The translations under genes were made by a program, and so were the position numbers. The notes under the pieces are model-generated. The model ran no database searches and was not told the origin of the DNA. It was given only the letters and a program-made list of their open reading frames with translations. A DNA stretch of 64,000 bases from Tretioscincus oriximinensis. Its lineage: Eukaryota; Chordata; Lepidosauria; Squamata; Gymnophthalmidae. Below are positions 51,646-61,954 of the stretch, one piece after another (within the stretch, counting starts at the first letter, position 1; each line of letters begins with the position of its first letter). The DNA is taken from NCBI GenBank assembly GCA_022410635.1, contig JAJVDF010000003.1, positions 4,676,052 to 4,740,051 of the forward strand, written 5' to 3'.

Positions 51646-52255
51646 TCAGTATGTATATTCCAATAATTAGTGTTGATATATAGCCATTTCATATATAAAG
51701 TGTACATATTTAGGGTAGTGTACATATTTATTGTATATAGATTTACTATACATATTTAGTGTACATATTTGGTGTGTATATACTTAGGAGTAGTNAGTAT
51801 ATTTAGTGTTGTATATCTACTGTGTATAGTTTCTAGTGTTAGTTAATATTTGCTGTACTAAGCGGTGTTTGGAATGGTAAATGTGATTGGCTGCCTTAAG
51901 CATGGTGCTAGACAGAACTTGCTGAGGTAGTGAGATGGTTGGCAGCCGTTCAGTTCGGACTGGATGGGAATTGCAAGAGGACGAGCTTCTAGGTTTGGCC
52001 AGCCCAGGAGGGGTATAGCAAATGTCCCTGGTCAGCCTTGAGGGGGGGCTGTACAGGACAGTCAGCCAATTTGCTGCGCTTACCACATACCAATAGCTTA
52101 GTAGCCATGGCCAATTTTATTCCATTTTAAATGCTGTGAATTCAGCTGAGTTTATGCAAAGATGCTTGGCTTTAATCCTTTGAGTTTGGTTCAATAAATC
52201 TGTTAACGTTCAAAGGTAAGTGTGGACTTGGCCAATGGCTGTATGGCCCATCGCT
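51646..52255 (+). mobile_element. Possible solitary LTR or LTR-like element
   Basis: Starts TGTTAGTCAG beside the CR1. An A+T-rich part with GTGTACATATTT three times (51700, 51718, 51759) is followed by a GC-richer part (51860-52090) and AATAAA at 52193-52198 preceded by GGTTTGGTTC. That order (AT-rich repeats, GC-richer middle, polyadenylation signal near the end) resembles an LTR. I find no target duplication and no certain CA end, so this is tentative. Confidence 0.3.
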
Positions 52256-52259
52256 GGCA

Positions 52260-53055
52260 AAAGCATATAAGCATACACATATGATTTTCTTACCATTTTT
52301 TATGAATGCTGACTCCCTTGAAACTAGAAACAGTTTGATTCTTGTTGTTATAAATGTGTATTGGACAAGAGTCTATATAACTTGCTTAATTTCTGCAACA
52401 GAGGTTTTTTTAATACTAAAAATACTTTTAATAGGTATTTTCACAGAATTTCAACTTTTCATGTTGTCTTGCATGCAAAATAATTGAAACTCAGGAAAGA
52501 GGATTTTTTTTCATTCTTAAAACCACTTTAAAAACTGAGAGTGGAAGACAAATCATTAAGGATGCTCCATCAATAGGAAATTCAGGTGGCCTTCACATAA
52601 GAGGCCACATTTGTAGGCAGGAGATGAAGCAAGTGGAGCACCTTCACAATTCTATATCTCCAGAAACCTTCCGTTGTGAATAACTCATTCAGCAGCAAGG
52701 CTTCTGGCCATGCTGCTTTTGCACAGAACTGGAAAATCATCCCACAAGTCTACCATTTTCAGTTCAGTACAAGTGTGTTGTACTAAACTCAACGCACTTG
52801 CATTCAGCAAACTCAGGGTTTAGTGTATTTCAAGACAAAATTATTTAATTAACTGGGCAAAATGCCAATGAATCCTTATAAACTGTGGTAAAAGTGATGT
52901 TTCATATGGTATACGCTGGTCTCTGGGATTTTCTTATTTTGCTTCCCTCTAAACATTGGCTTGGTGCATTTGAAAGTGGATAGTTTCCCATTTTTGAAAA
53001 GATATGAGGGCAAATGTCACACAAAAATGGAAATAGTAGGTAAGAAAAAATAAGA
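52260..53055. other. Intergenic, nothing recognised
   Basis: A+T-rich unique sequence. Confidence 0.25.
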
Positions 53056-53059
53056 TGAA

Positions 53060-53322
53060 AACATAAGACAGGGCCTTCTCTATGGTAGCCCCATGTTATG
53101 GAATAGTCTCCCCTCAGAGGTGGGCCAGGCAGCTACATATTTAGACATCTGGTGAAAATGTACCTGCTTNCCCTGACCTATAGCTGAGTCAATTATTTTA
53201 TCTCCTTGCTGGCACTGCTAATATTTTCAACTGCCCTGCCTGTTTATGATTTTTCTACTGTAATTTGTTTTGAGAGCTTCAGGCATAGGGCAGGATATAA
53301 ATGTAATAAATAAATAAAATGG
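53060..53322 (+). mobile_element. LINE-related 3' region with (TAAA)n-type tail
   Basis: ACAGGGCCTTCTCTATGGTAGCCCC, GGAATAGTCTCCCCTCAGAGG, TTTAGACATCTGGTGAAAATG and TTTGTTTTGAGAGCTTCAGGC ATAGGGCAGGATATAAATG TAATAAATAAATAAAATGG. This is the fullest copy of the element that supplies this tail. One N at 53170. Confidence 0.6.
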
Positions 53323-53429
53323 TGATTCAGTCTAGTTATTCAGGACTGAATATAAAATATAACAGTACGTTCCACATGCTATTGTACTTTTACCAATCGT
53401 ACTTTCTTTTCTGGATATTCCGTTTGTAT

Positions 53430-53505
53430 GATGATGACCCATCCTAAAACCTTTGGATATAGGGCAGGAAAAGAATCTGGATTAATTAATTAATTAAATA
53501 ACCAT
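53430..53505 (+). mobile_element. LINE/SINE 3' tail, (TTAA)n type
   Basis: GATGACCCATCCTAAAACC TTTGGATATAGGGCAGGAAAAG, then TTAATTAATTAATTAAATAA. Confidence 0.5.
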
Positions 53506-53534
53506 CCCTTGGTCACTGAATTTTACATGCAAAT

Positions 53535-53705
53535 AGTCTGGTGTTATGATTAAAGCTGACACAATCTCTTACCTGGAAGCCTCCTGGAAACAAGGTGAGT
53601 AGCCTTGGGTTAGTCACAGTTCTTTGGAGCTTTTTCAGCCCCACCTCCTTCACAAAGGAGTCTCTTATGAAGAGAAGATTATGTAAACTGTTTTAAAAAA
53701 ATGCT
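53535..53705 (+). mobile_element. Squamate SINE, diverged
   Basis: AGTCTGGTGTTATGATTAAAGC, CCTTGGGTTAGTCACAGTTC, TTTCAGCCCCACCTCCTTCAC and GAGTCTCTTATGAAGAGAAG AT. Tail lost to an A/T run. Confidence 0.65.
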
Positions 53706-54079
53706 TTATTAGTATATTCCATATTTACAACTTTGTACGTTTTATTCTATACATAATTTCCAGATCTTACTTCCAAACAAAATAAATATAAAATCTATTT
53801 CTTGACAGTGAATATTTTTGTTTCTTCCATGTAGCGGCTTCATTTTGCATACACAATACATAACACAACCTTAACAATAATTCTTTACAGTCATCATATA
53901 TTGTTACCACTTTAGCAGTCTTCCTTCTTCCTCTTCTCTCTTTCCTTCTCTCTACCTTCTTACAGCAAAAGGCTTAATAATAAATCTTGATAATATCATG
54001 CATTAGTAATATTTATATATGTATGTAAATATGTTGGTTTTCAATCCAGCATAAAACACAAGTAACTTCTTTGTCAGAG

Positions 54080-54150
54080 TGCATAAGGTGCTTTGAGTCC
54101 TTTGGGGTTGAGAAAAGCAAGGCATAAACTTCTCCTACTCCTCTCCTCCT
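54080..54150 (+). mobile_element. Squamate SINE tail only
   Basis: GTGCATAAGGTGCTTTGAGTCC TTTGGGGTTGAGAAAAGCAAGGC ATAAAC is the shared SINE tail. It leads directly into the (TTC)n array, which is its expanded 3' repeat. Confidence 0.7.
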
Positions 54151-54440
54151 TCTTTCTTCTTCTTCTTCTTCTTCTTCTTCTTCTTCTTCTTCTTCTTCTT
54201 CTTCTTCTTCTTCTTCTTCTTCTTCTTCTTCTTCTTCTTCTTCTTCTTNNNNNNNNNNNNNNNNNNNNNNNNNNNNNNNNNNNNNNNNNNNNNNNNNNNN
54301 NNNNNNNNNNNNNNNNNNNNNNNNNNNNNNNNNNNNNNNNNNNNNNNNNNNNNNNNNNNNNNNNNNNNNNNNNNNNNNNNNNNNNNNNNNNNNTCTTCCT
54401 CTTCCTCTTCCTCTTCCTCCTTCTCCTCCCCTCCTCCTCT
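54151..54440. repeat. (TTC)n array with an assembly gap
   Basis: (TTC)n from about 54151 to 54248, 145 Ns at 54249-54393, then (TCTTCC)n-like sequence to about 54440. True length unknown. Frames through it are artefacts. Confidence 0.95.
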
Positions 54441-54444
54441 TGAC

Positions 54445-55140
54445 TAAAATTTATCACTATAGATACACAGATGATAAACAGACAGCCTGATTAAATTCTT
54501 TAGAGGGCCATGTGGTGTGAACATAAATAATCTTTTTTAACTTAACACAATTTTCCAATATGCCTATTTCACTTGAACTCGTTTTTTTGGGTGGTTTCTT
54601 TGCTTAAACTTGTACACTGAAGCCATATGTGTAATTTAAATAATTCCGTACTGAGTATCTTATAAATATGTATTTGATACATGGGGAAAACCAGAAACTT
54701 TTCTCCATTACACTGTTCCTTATAAATGGAATCTCTTCATGAGTGCCTTCAAAGATCAGTTTTCTTCATCCATAAAAATAAAGTTTAAATTGTCTTTCAT
54801 AATCCTGCTGTTAGCAGTTGTACTGCTACATTATGTATGATTCTTAGACTTCTCATTTTTTCAACAAACTTCCCAGTGTTCCATTAGTGATTTTCAATTT
54901 CATGCTAAGCTTTGCAATTTATTAGTGTTATTTAGGAAAATGTACTATTATTTTGTGTATTTTATATGATATTTCATTCGTTCTGTATGTAAGCTGTGAT
55001 TGGGATCAATAAACTTGAAAGATTGAACATTTGCATTGGTATAAATAAAGAAGCATAGAATTTAGTTAGCTAGTGTTGGAAACCTATTCTGCAAATGGGT
55101 TGTACAAGATGATAGATGAGAGACAGGGAGAGAGAGAGAA
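54445..55140. other. Intergenic, nothing recognised
   Basis: A+T-rich unique sequence. ATCAATAAACTTGAAAGATTGAAC near 55000 could be the end of a decayed element, but nothing upstream identifies it. Confidence 0.25.
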
Positions 55141-55144
55141 GAGA

Positions 55145-55364
55145 GAGATCATCCAGAAAAGAGGTCTTGTAGCACTTTAGTCTAGGTGGCATGAGTTTTC
55201 ATAAACAACTGTACTTCTTTAGATACATAGATGGATGGAAGGGTGGACGATAGAAAGAAGTGAGAGTAAGAATGTTAATCCAGGATGTTAATTGTTGCAC
55301 CTTAGAGACTTAACAAGAAAAGGGGAGACATGTGCTTTCGTAGACAAATCTACTTCTTCTGATG

Positions 55365-55368
<4 letters not shown>
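55145..55368. mobile_element. Palindromic repeat family F, two left arms
   Basis: First: ATCCAGAAAAGAGGTCTTGTAGCAC, ATGAGTTTTCATAAACAAC, TACTTCTTTAGATAC. Second: TGTTGCACCTTAGAGACTTAAC, TGTGCTTTCGTAGACAAATC TACTTCTTCTGATGG. Both run straight into GATA/GATG-type repeats. Confidence 0.65.
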
Positions 55369-55415
<47 letters not shown>

Positions 55416-55490
55416 GGATGGATGGATGGATGGATGGATGGATGGATGGATGGATGGATGGATGGATGGATGGATGGATGGATGGATGGA
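55365..55490. repeat. (GATA)n-(GATG)n microsatellite
   Basis: GATA units from about 55365 to 55412, then GGAT/GATG units to about 55490, continuous with the end of a family F arm. Minus-strand frames encode HPSI/YLSI repeats and are artefacts. Confidence 0.95.
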
Positions 55491-55494
55491 GAGA

Positions 55495-56175
55495 GGGAAG
55501 GAGACGATAGGAGTAAGAGAGAGATAACAAAAAGGCAGTTGCTAAATCTGAGCCTTTCCTTAATCATGTATTCGTATTGACATAATCCAGTCCAATGGTG
55601 TGCTTGATTGGATAAGCAAAATATTTCTCTTTCTAAGGCTCAGAAAAAGGTGGCGAAAAACCTCATAACCTACATCTTTTTGCACATTTTCAGAAGGATT
55701 TTCCATCTTTCTTAGGAGCAAGAGAAACAGAGATGAGAAATCAGTCTGCAAATGACTGCAGGAGCAGATTTTATGTGCATTAGCAAGGCAGCACATAGAG
55801 GAAAACAAAACAGAAGTGCATTAAGGGACACGTGGAAGGGAAACCACCAATCCCAACCCATTCCTGCCCCTTGAAATGCCGTTGGGGTTACCATATCATC
55901 TGCTAACAGCAGTCATTTCTTCAGGCTGCTGAATTATTCCAACCAGTTTATCGTTACAAAAATTGAAACAGTGAAAAATGGTGCTTGAATTTGTCATTAG
56001 TGTTTTCTTTCACCATAATCTTTTATTTTATTTTTTAAAACTATTAGTCTGAAAACAGAAGTAGATTTTTTATTATTTTTTTTTATTTGCATTTTTATAT
56101 TCCCCTATACCAAAATGGTAGTAATTGCTAATATAAGTGAAAAAGCTGGATTATGCTATAGGTAATATGAAAATA
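55495..56175. other. Intergenic, nothing recognised
   Basis: Unique sequence; 55600-55900 slightly richer in G+C. No coding or transposon signal. Confidence 0.25.
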
Positions 56176-56179
56176 ATAA

Positions 56180-56352
56180 AAACGTAAGAGAACNTACTGT
56201 AAGAGGAGCACTGCTGAATGGGGCCTCAGTCTATTTAGTCTAGCCTTCTGTCTCATCCAATGGCCTGTTAATTGCTCCTGAACATCTCAAGCAGAAGAAG
56301 AATGNAAATGGCATTTCAGGAATCCTGCCTTTAGCCCATCCCAAGCTTCCTT
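56180..56352 (-). mobile_element. CR1 3' region, TTCTTATG class, antisense
   Basis: ACGTAAGAGAAC, AAGAGGAGCACTGCTGAATGGGGCC, GTCTAGCCTTCTGTCTCATCC, ATGGCATTTCAGGAATCCTGCC. Two Ns. Confidence 0.75.
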
Positions 56353-56468
56353 GTCTTTATCTCTGTCTGGTGGGCATAGTTTTCCATTCGAGTTCCTTGT
56401 ATGCAGATCTTCTTAGGTCTGCATAACTAAAAGTCAGACTTTCCTTAGGCTCTTTTGTTGTTAATATT

Positions 56469-56876
56469 CTATAGCTTGAGCACCACCTGTACCATTTGCA
56501 CATATTCCCCCATGGACTTAGAATAAATCAAAATGTCATCAAAGTATACAATGACCCCCTTAAACAAAAAGTCATGCAACAAATGATATTTGAACCCCCC
56601 AAATTTGCAGTTAAAAGTTGTCTTCCACTCATCTCCCTCNCAAATGCGCACCCGGTAGTAATATGCATCATGCACATCCAAATTAGAAAAAATAGTCCCC
56701 TGAGANAGATGTTCTAAGAGTTCTGAGATGACTGGCAGTGGGTACCTGTTGCCCTGGAACATGGCGTTCAAACTGCGATAGTCTGTAATAAGTCTGAGTT
56801 CTCCTGTCTTCTTGCGCCAGAAAAAGACAGGGGCAGCCATAGTAGATGTTGATGGGGAAATAAAGCCCTGGGCCAT
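56469..56876 (-). pseudogene. Ty3/gypsy reverse transcriptase fragment
   Basis: Partial reverse transcriptase (135 codons). Landmarks: AAPVFFWRKKTGELR near 14-28, DYRSLN at 32-37, RYPLPVI near 44-50, the first catalytic Asp in SNLDVHDAYY (Asp 67), and YFDD at 111-114 followed by ILIYS. Between KFGGFKY and the YFDD region the family normally has a longer LPFGL...FQ stretch; here it is largely missing, an in-frame deletion. The frame stops at 56469 and nothing of RNase H follows. Confidence 0.88.
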
Positions 56877-57054
56877 GTTTGTATCGATTAAGTCCCGTAG
56901 AGCAGTGGTCTCTACTTAAGACATGGGATACAGGCGGGACCTAGGCAGGTAGACCCCTCCCACAAAGCCAGTAGCACAGTCTGAAGGGCAGTGAGGGGGT
57001 AGTTCATCACAGGCCGCCTCCCTAAACACCACAGACAAGTCTTTATATTTGGCC

Positions 57055-57125
57055 AGGATGTCCCACTGGCATAAGTCCCCACTGGCATAAGTCCCCACTG
57101 GCATAAGTCCCCACTGGCATAAGTC
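57055..57125. repeat. 16-bp unit repeated four times inside pol
   Basis: CCCCACTGGCATAAGT occurs four times in a row at about 57062-57125. The unit is not a multiple of three, so each copy shifts the pol frame. That is why YASG/LCQW/MPVG peptides appear in different frames. Confidence 0.85.
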
Positions 57126-57291
57126 ACCGGCTGAACAGTAAACAGCACCCCTTTCCCTAGACCGGGTGCACCCTGTATAATGCTCTCATTTGGACCCACC
57201 CTGGCCGAGGCAGACATCCGCGTGTGCAAGGTGCAGCTTGCCGCGAACGTCACCATGACAGTTGCTCAGTCAATGACAGGATTGTGCATTT

Positions 57292-57657
57292 TTAACCAGN
57301 TAAGCCCCAGAGCCAATTCACAAATAATGTTTTTGCAACCAATAAATTTGCTGCTTCCCAGTGATGCCCAATCCCCATCAAGATTTTGTTTGAAATATGG
57401 GACACCACGCCCCCAGTTAATGGGCTCCCATCCATCTTTATGAACTCTACAGGGCTATGCAGTGGAGCAAGTTGAACACCCAGTCTATGGGCTATGTCCA
57501 TGTGCAGCAAGCACCTGGAGGACCCAGAATCAATGGTGGGCCAGACCGCCAATCCCTCCGAGCAAGCAGGGCCAATCAACACAACCCGTACTTGCAGAGT
57601 ATTAGTTGCTTGGTTTTTAAAAGTGCCGCGCTGAGAGATCACAGCCTGTACTGGCAC
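57292..57657 (-). pseudogene. Ty3/gypsy aspartic protease
   Basis: A 121-codon frame with the retropepsin active-site motif DSGSS at residues 43-47 (around 57529) in the context VWPTIDSGSSRCLL, followed by GVQLAPLHSPV and DGSPL. Retropepsins cut the Gag-Pol polyprotein and act as dimers. The frame is open from a methionine to the N at 57300, so ends are uncertain. It lies between gag and reverse transcriptase as expected. Confidence 0.82.
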
Positions 57658-57717
57658 GCCACTCAGTACCAGGCCCCGTCATTTCCCACCAGCTGCTCAG
57701 GATGAGACTCCGCCCCA

Positions 57718-58705
57718 TCAGTCCTGTCTGCATCGTGGAAGCCAATCACTGTAGGGCTGGAATGGGAGGTCTCCATTCCACCTGTTGATTGGCTGCCTGC
57801 CCCCAGAACGAAGCCACCACACGTTGTTCCTTGCCACTTCTCCGGGCTGGACACACTGCAATGAGGTGGCTGAGCTGGTCACAGCCAAAACAGCCACCAT
57901 GCCTCCATGCTGTGAGTGGAGGAACCTGCACACTGGAGACTGCCAAACCCAGGACTGCTGTTGTCTAACAGCCAGGTCCACAGATCGCCATCCCTCCTCA
58001 GTTGCCTGGGCCTGCTGGATCCAACCGGTGAGCATGTGGGGTGCTGGCATTGTAACGGTTGCCGCCAGGATGGATGGGTGGAGACTGTCGTGGAACTGGT
58101 GGATGAGGAGCTTCTCAGGCCAGTCGGGNGTGTGTCCTGCATACCTCTGGAACTCTGAGGCATACTTAATGACCCGTCTGGACCCTTGTACTATTGTATG
58201 CAGTCGCTCTACCGCCGACTTGNGCCAGAATGGGTCCCCAAAACACTCCCAGAGCCCTTTGGTGAGTGCGTGGATGGACTTCAGCTCTCTTGCATCCAAC
58301 CGCTGCAGGAGTAGTAACTATTCTTTGGCTTCCCCTCTCAGCTTGCCCAGAACGAACTGCACCTTGTGCACTTTGGATGCAAACATGTCCCCATAGCATG
58401 ACACATGGGCCCCGACCTGAGCCAGGAACCCAGGTAGCTCCTCAGTGCCACCCGAGAAAGTGATGCATATGTCTCCTGGCGATGGTACAAAGGAGGGCCT
58501 CACAGCCACCAGCTACAGGGCCACAGCGCCGATCCCCACATTGAGCCCTGTTAGCTCCTCCAGGATGTTCACCTGCGTGTGCCAGGCTGCCATCAGGTGC
58601 ATCCACACTGGGCATTTTGTAGAGGCGCCGTGGGTCCAGTGTCCACCATGGCATTGTGGTGCCAGCGTTTCCCTGCCTTCCCCCTCCGAACAGACTGAAA
58701 GCCAT
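57718..58705 (-). pseudogene. Ty3/gypsy gag, frameshifted
   Basis: Likely start ATG at 58703-58705 (MAFSLFGG), 67 bp after the LTR. Capsid-like segments follow in three frames: ICITFSGGTEELPGFLAQ and VHKVQFVLGKLRGEA (58509-58318), then LHTIVQGSRRVIKYASEFQR, KLLIHQFHDSLHP (58299-57718). A CX2CX4HX4C zinc knuckle (CFGCDQLSHLIAVC, from about 57892) is in yet another frame. This is the gag type related to the ancestors of domesticated RTL/PEG10 genes. Breaks show it is not domesticated here. Confidence 0.8.
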
Positions 58706-58772
58706 GGTGGGTGGAAAAGCAGAAAAAAATTGAATATTACTGCAGACTTCTTATGAGACTCTCGATGGCGAA

Positions 58773-59201
58773 TGAACACTCAGACAAGTGATTTCAAGCT
58801 CTGAAAGTGCTTTATTGCAGCTTGAGAGACTCTGAGTTAGGTCTGCAGTGACTGCCTGCTGCCAGAGCAGGTATATTTATACAGTCTTCTAGCCAATCAC
58901 TGCATTCCTATTTTCCCGCTCAAAATGCTGTTCAGAGATTGGTCATATTTACACTCAGACAAGTGATTTCAAGCTCTGGAAGTGTTTTATTACAGCCATT
59001 CAACCCAGATTGGTTGCATTTAAACATTTGAGGTTTCCCTCCAAAACTCAGAGGTTTCCCTCCAAAATGTAAAACTATATATACAATTCTATTTACATGT
59101 CATGCATTCATGACAGGTTTCCCTCCAAAATTCATTTGAACGTAAGAGGTTTCCCTCCAAAATGCTATATACAAATGTATACATGTCATATATCTATGAC
59201 A
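58773..59201 (-). repeat. 5' LTR of the Ty3/gypsy element
   Basis: 429 bp with TG...CA ends on both strands (TGAACACTCAGAC at 58773, ending CTATGACA at 59201). On the minus strand a TATAAATA is at 58881-58874, an inverted CCAAT just upstream at about 58893-58897, and AATAAA at 58816-58811, the expected U3-R-U5 order. A segment of about 44 bp with the polyadenylation signal is duplicated (58776 and 58951, 175 bp apart), and AGGTTTCCCTCCAAAA occurs four times at 59030-59162. Confidence 0.8.
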
Positions 59202-59299
59202 ACTGTTTCTTCCCATTGTATCTCATGTTGCCTTATGTACACATGGTGATCTGTAAGAGTTTGTTTGTGACTTGTAGACTGCTTTATCAGGGGTGTTTG

Positions 59300-59555
59300 A
59301 AAGAAACAGTTTTTAGAATGGTTAAGTGAATTCAAATCCCTCCACCATTTTCTTCCAATTTCCAGTTCTGTTTCAGCTCCATTTCATTGTTCACATAAGC
59401 TTCACATTGGCTTCTGGAGTTAATTGCCACATTGATTTGGTAGTTTGTGAATTTGGCGCATATCATAAACTAACACAATCCACTATGTTGGCATTGGGCC
59501 AATCGCAGTGGAGTGTTTATGCATTTAATATNGGAATGTGAGAAAGCACAAGATA
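59300..59555. other. Short unique spacer
   Basis: No recognised repeat between the LTR and the L1 3' end; one N at 59532. Confidence 0.25.
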
Positions 59556-59559
59556 TTTG

Positions 59560-60177
59560 AAACTAGTGTTGAGGGAAATAAATAAGGTGTGGGTATAGAG
59601 AAAAACTGGTCTAAAAAANAATGTATACTACAAATTATAGTTAGAGAAACTGATTTATGGAAGGAGGACAATTATGTGACCAAACAACTAATTTTAACGG
59701 CAATATCTGTAATAGTAGCAAAATGGAAAGTAGCAAGTCGGTGGAACATTGGGGGATGGCACAGTTATAGTACAACAGTTGGAATTTGATTTAATTAAAG
59801 AAATAAAGAATAGAATGATGGGGCTAAGATGAGAAGTCTCAAACAGAATGCGCTGGGGGAAATGGATAATGATGGATAAAGACTTAAAAGAAAAAGAGAA
59901 TTTATATAACAATATAAGGAATTTAATGATCAAAATATTCTGACTAGATCAGAAACAAAAGCAAGAGTGGGGAGTGTATTCGTGGGGTTAAGGATATGTG
60001 TAGACTTTTTGTTAATTTTAGTGCATGTATTACTGCAAATACCTTTGTTTATCTTTTTGTATATAGAATGATCATTTTATGCTTTCTTTATTGTTTTGTT
60101 GAAACAAACGATACCATTATTTCTTTTGCAATTTGGAAAATCAAAATAAAGAATTTAAAAAATAATTTAAAAAAAGT
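59560..60177 (+). mobile_element. L1 3' end, 5'-truncated
   Basis: The frame around 59690-59790 encodes LTAISVIVAKWKVASRWN, similar to the L1 ORF2 C-terminus (LTA..IIA..WK). A long A+T-rich 3' untranslated region follows, with AATAAA at about 60146 and an A-rich end at 60150-60177. The 5' limit is uncertain. A different subfamily from the 20-22.7 kb copy. Confidence 0.6.
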
Positions 60178-60299
60178 AGTGTGTAATTTTGGAGTGTCCA
60201 CTTCCCATGCCCCGAGCTTTGCAAAAATCCAAAATAACAAAAAATTAATACTGATACAGACATTTTGTTTTGCTCAAAACTAGAAACCCACCTCACCCC

Positions 60300-60560
60300 A
60301 AGCCCTTTAAAAACCACTGTTGCCTCCTTGGAAGTTAGAACAAAATGGAGGTACAGCAGTGGTGCATGACTGCACAGAGGCACTTCCAATAAGGCAAATG
60401 GTAGCCAGGGTATGGTTAGCCCAAATTGGGAAAAACTGCANCTGCATTGCTTTGGAGGGAGAACTCCATCTCTGTGATGTGTGGTTTTGTGAACAATGCA
60501 TTGCAAAAATGCTCCCCTGTGGATTAGGGAGCATTTGCCTGCACCCAGTTCAAGGTAACA
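60300..60560 (+). mobile_element. Unclassified repeat family J, sense copy
   Basis: AAAAACCACTGTTGCCTCCTTGG, TTAGAACAAAATGGAGG, GGTAGCCAGGGTATGG, AATTGGGAAAAACTGC and AGGGAGAACTCC match 46965-47162 in opposite orientation. One N at 60441. Confidence 0.55.
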
Positions 60561-60604
60561 CAGCTTTTCCTCCCATTTTTCTCCTAATGAGAACGCAGCC
60601 CTAG

Positions 60605-61232
60605 TGACACAGTAAATCTATGTATAATTAGTGAATTATAGGTATTTTGAAACATTACGGTATGTATGCCAACTTTGGATCTCTGGCAGATATAAATTCA
60701 AGGGGGATAAACAGGATTCATCAAAGATTGAAATACTTCACAGCTTCAAGAATTGTTTCAGGAACTAAGTTGNATGTGAAGCCATCACCTTGCTAATATA
60801 TGCTTCTTTTTTCCAATTAATACCGGGATAGATGACTGCTGTTGAACCACATGCACAGTGCCTTGAGGGAGAAGGGATAAGTTTCAAGAAACATGCTTGA
60901 TTCATTCAGACTCTCCTTTAATTATCCACTCCCCATCCAAGACATTACCAGANTCCCTGGGGTATATGTTTATTTGTCAAGCTCAGAATGGCATTCAACA
61001 AAAAAATCAATACGGAAAAACTAACATAAAATATATATCACCAGTCCCCAGAAATTTACAAAAATGCATATAATTGTAATGATGTCATAATGTAACCTAG
61101 TGAAACAACTGAGTGATGGTTTCAGAAAAAGTATGTAAAGTAGAATTCTTCAGCTTCCACAGTTCAAAGAGAGAAGATGGGTTTCTTATATATTATCTTA
61201 AATTTTCTTAAATGCAGTCATAGATTGATAAA
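60605..61232. other. Intergenic, nothing recognised
   Basis: A+T-rich unique sequence with Ns at 60772 and 60953. Confidence 0.25.
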
Positions 61233-61234
61233 TA

Positions 61235-61585
61235 TATTAATCTGAGCCCAAAAAACCTGGCAATATTCTGGGTCAAGAATATATTTTAGCATCATAGGAT
61301 CTAACAAAAAAAAGGTAGGCAGAATGATCTTTCTACTTCTATATATGGATAGACAGATAGAGCGAGAGAGACTGAGTGGCATAATAGCAAGGAAGTTTCA
61401 TGGCACCTTAGAGACTAACATGAAAAAGATAGACAGTAGAGGCTTCCATTGTTAAGCCTTCTTTTCTGATGAATAGAGGATAGCGAGTTAGACTTTAGCA
61501 AGGGAATCCCGAAGTATATAGACTAACATGAAAAAGATAGGTAGTTTGAGCTTTTGTAGACAAGTCTATTTTCTTTAGCTTAGTG
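61235..61585. mobile_element. Palindromic repeat family F, three degraded arms in a row
   Basis: Segments AACAAAAAAAAGGTAGGCAG ... CTACTTCTATATATGG; ATGGCACCTTAGAGACTAACATG ... AAGCCTTCTTTTCTGATG; and AGACTAACATGAAAAAGATAGG ... TTTTGTAGACAAGTCTATTTTC. All are the same arm in the same orientation. GATAGACAGATAG near 61350 sits at one arm's inner end. Confidence 0.6.
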
Positions 61586-61639
61586 AAGATTAATTTACAT
61601 AACAAATATTAATTAGAGCTGTTGAGAAAGGTTGTGTAA

Positions 61640-61935
61640 TGAGCAACGCCTAGGCTTGTTGCTCCAAGGGAAGAGCTACAAACAGATTGACACTGGTTGA
61701 TATTTGCTCATGTTTACCTCTGTCATTGTCCAGTGGACATAATCCTTTGTTCTAGTTACTAACTGTGGGAATTCCTTGCGTCTTCTTTTAACTGTTTACA
61801 TTTGTGTGATGTATTGACACTTCTTGGGTCTGCGTATTTAAGACTTAAATATCAATTAATTGTGTTGCCAGTTTTCCTGGATTCTTTCACTGGTGTTTTA
61901 AAGAGGAAGACTGTGTACACAAATTAAAAACTACC
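61640..61935. other. Repeat-free block
   Basis: Mixed-composition unique sequence with no transposon; directly precedes the CpG-rich island. Confidence 0.25.
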
Positions 61936-61954
61936 ATAAAGCTATATTCTGGAA

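Larger units (their letters stand above)
56460..59201 (-). mobile_element. Ty3/gypsy LTR retrotransposon, 3'-truncated, antisense
   Basis: From right to left: 5' LTR (58773-59201), leader, gag (58705 down to about 57718), protease (57657-57292) and partial reverse transcriptase (56876-56469). RNase H, integrase and the 3' LTR are absent. Gag-protease-RT order and the YFDD motif place it in Ty3/gypsy; the gag type suggests the sushi-like group found in fish and reptiles (inference). Frames are broken by frameshifts, Ns and a 16-bp tandem repeat. No envelope gene is present. Confidence 0.9.

Noticed and set aside
54074..54457. Poly-Arg/Lys and poly-Leu frames
   Set aside because: (TTC)n array plus 145 Ns; frame and length are meaningless.
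55288..55567. HPSI/YLSI repeat frames on the minus strand
   Set aside because: (GATA)n/(GATG)n microsatellite read as codons.
57180..57443. 87-codon plus-strand frame
   Set aside because: Shadow of the gypsy protease/pol region on the other strand.
57785..58396. 203-codon plus-strand frame
   Set aside because: It is the reverse strand of the gypsy gag region, whose minus-strand frames have clear gag features.
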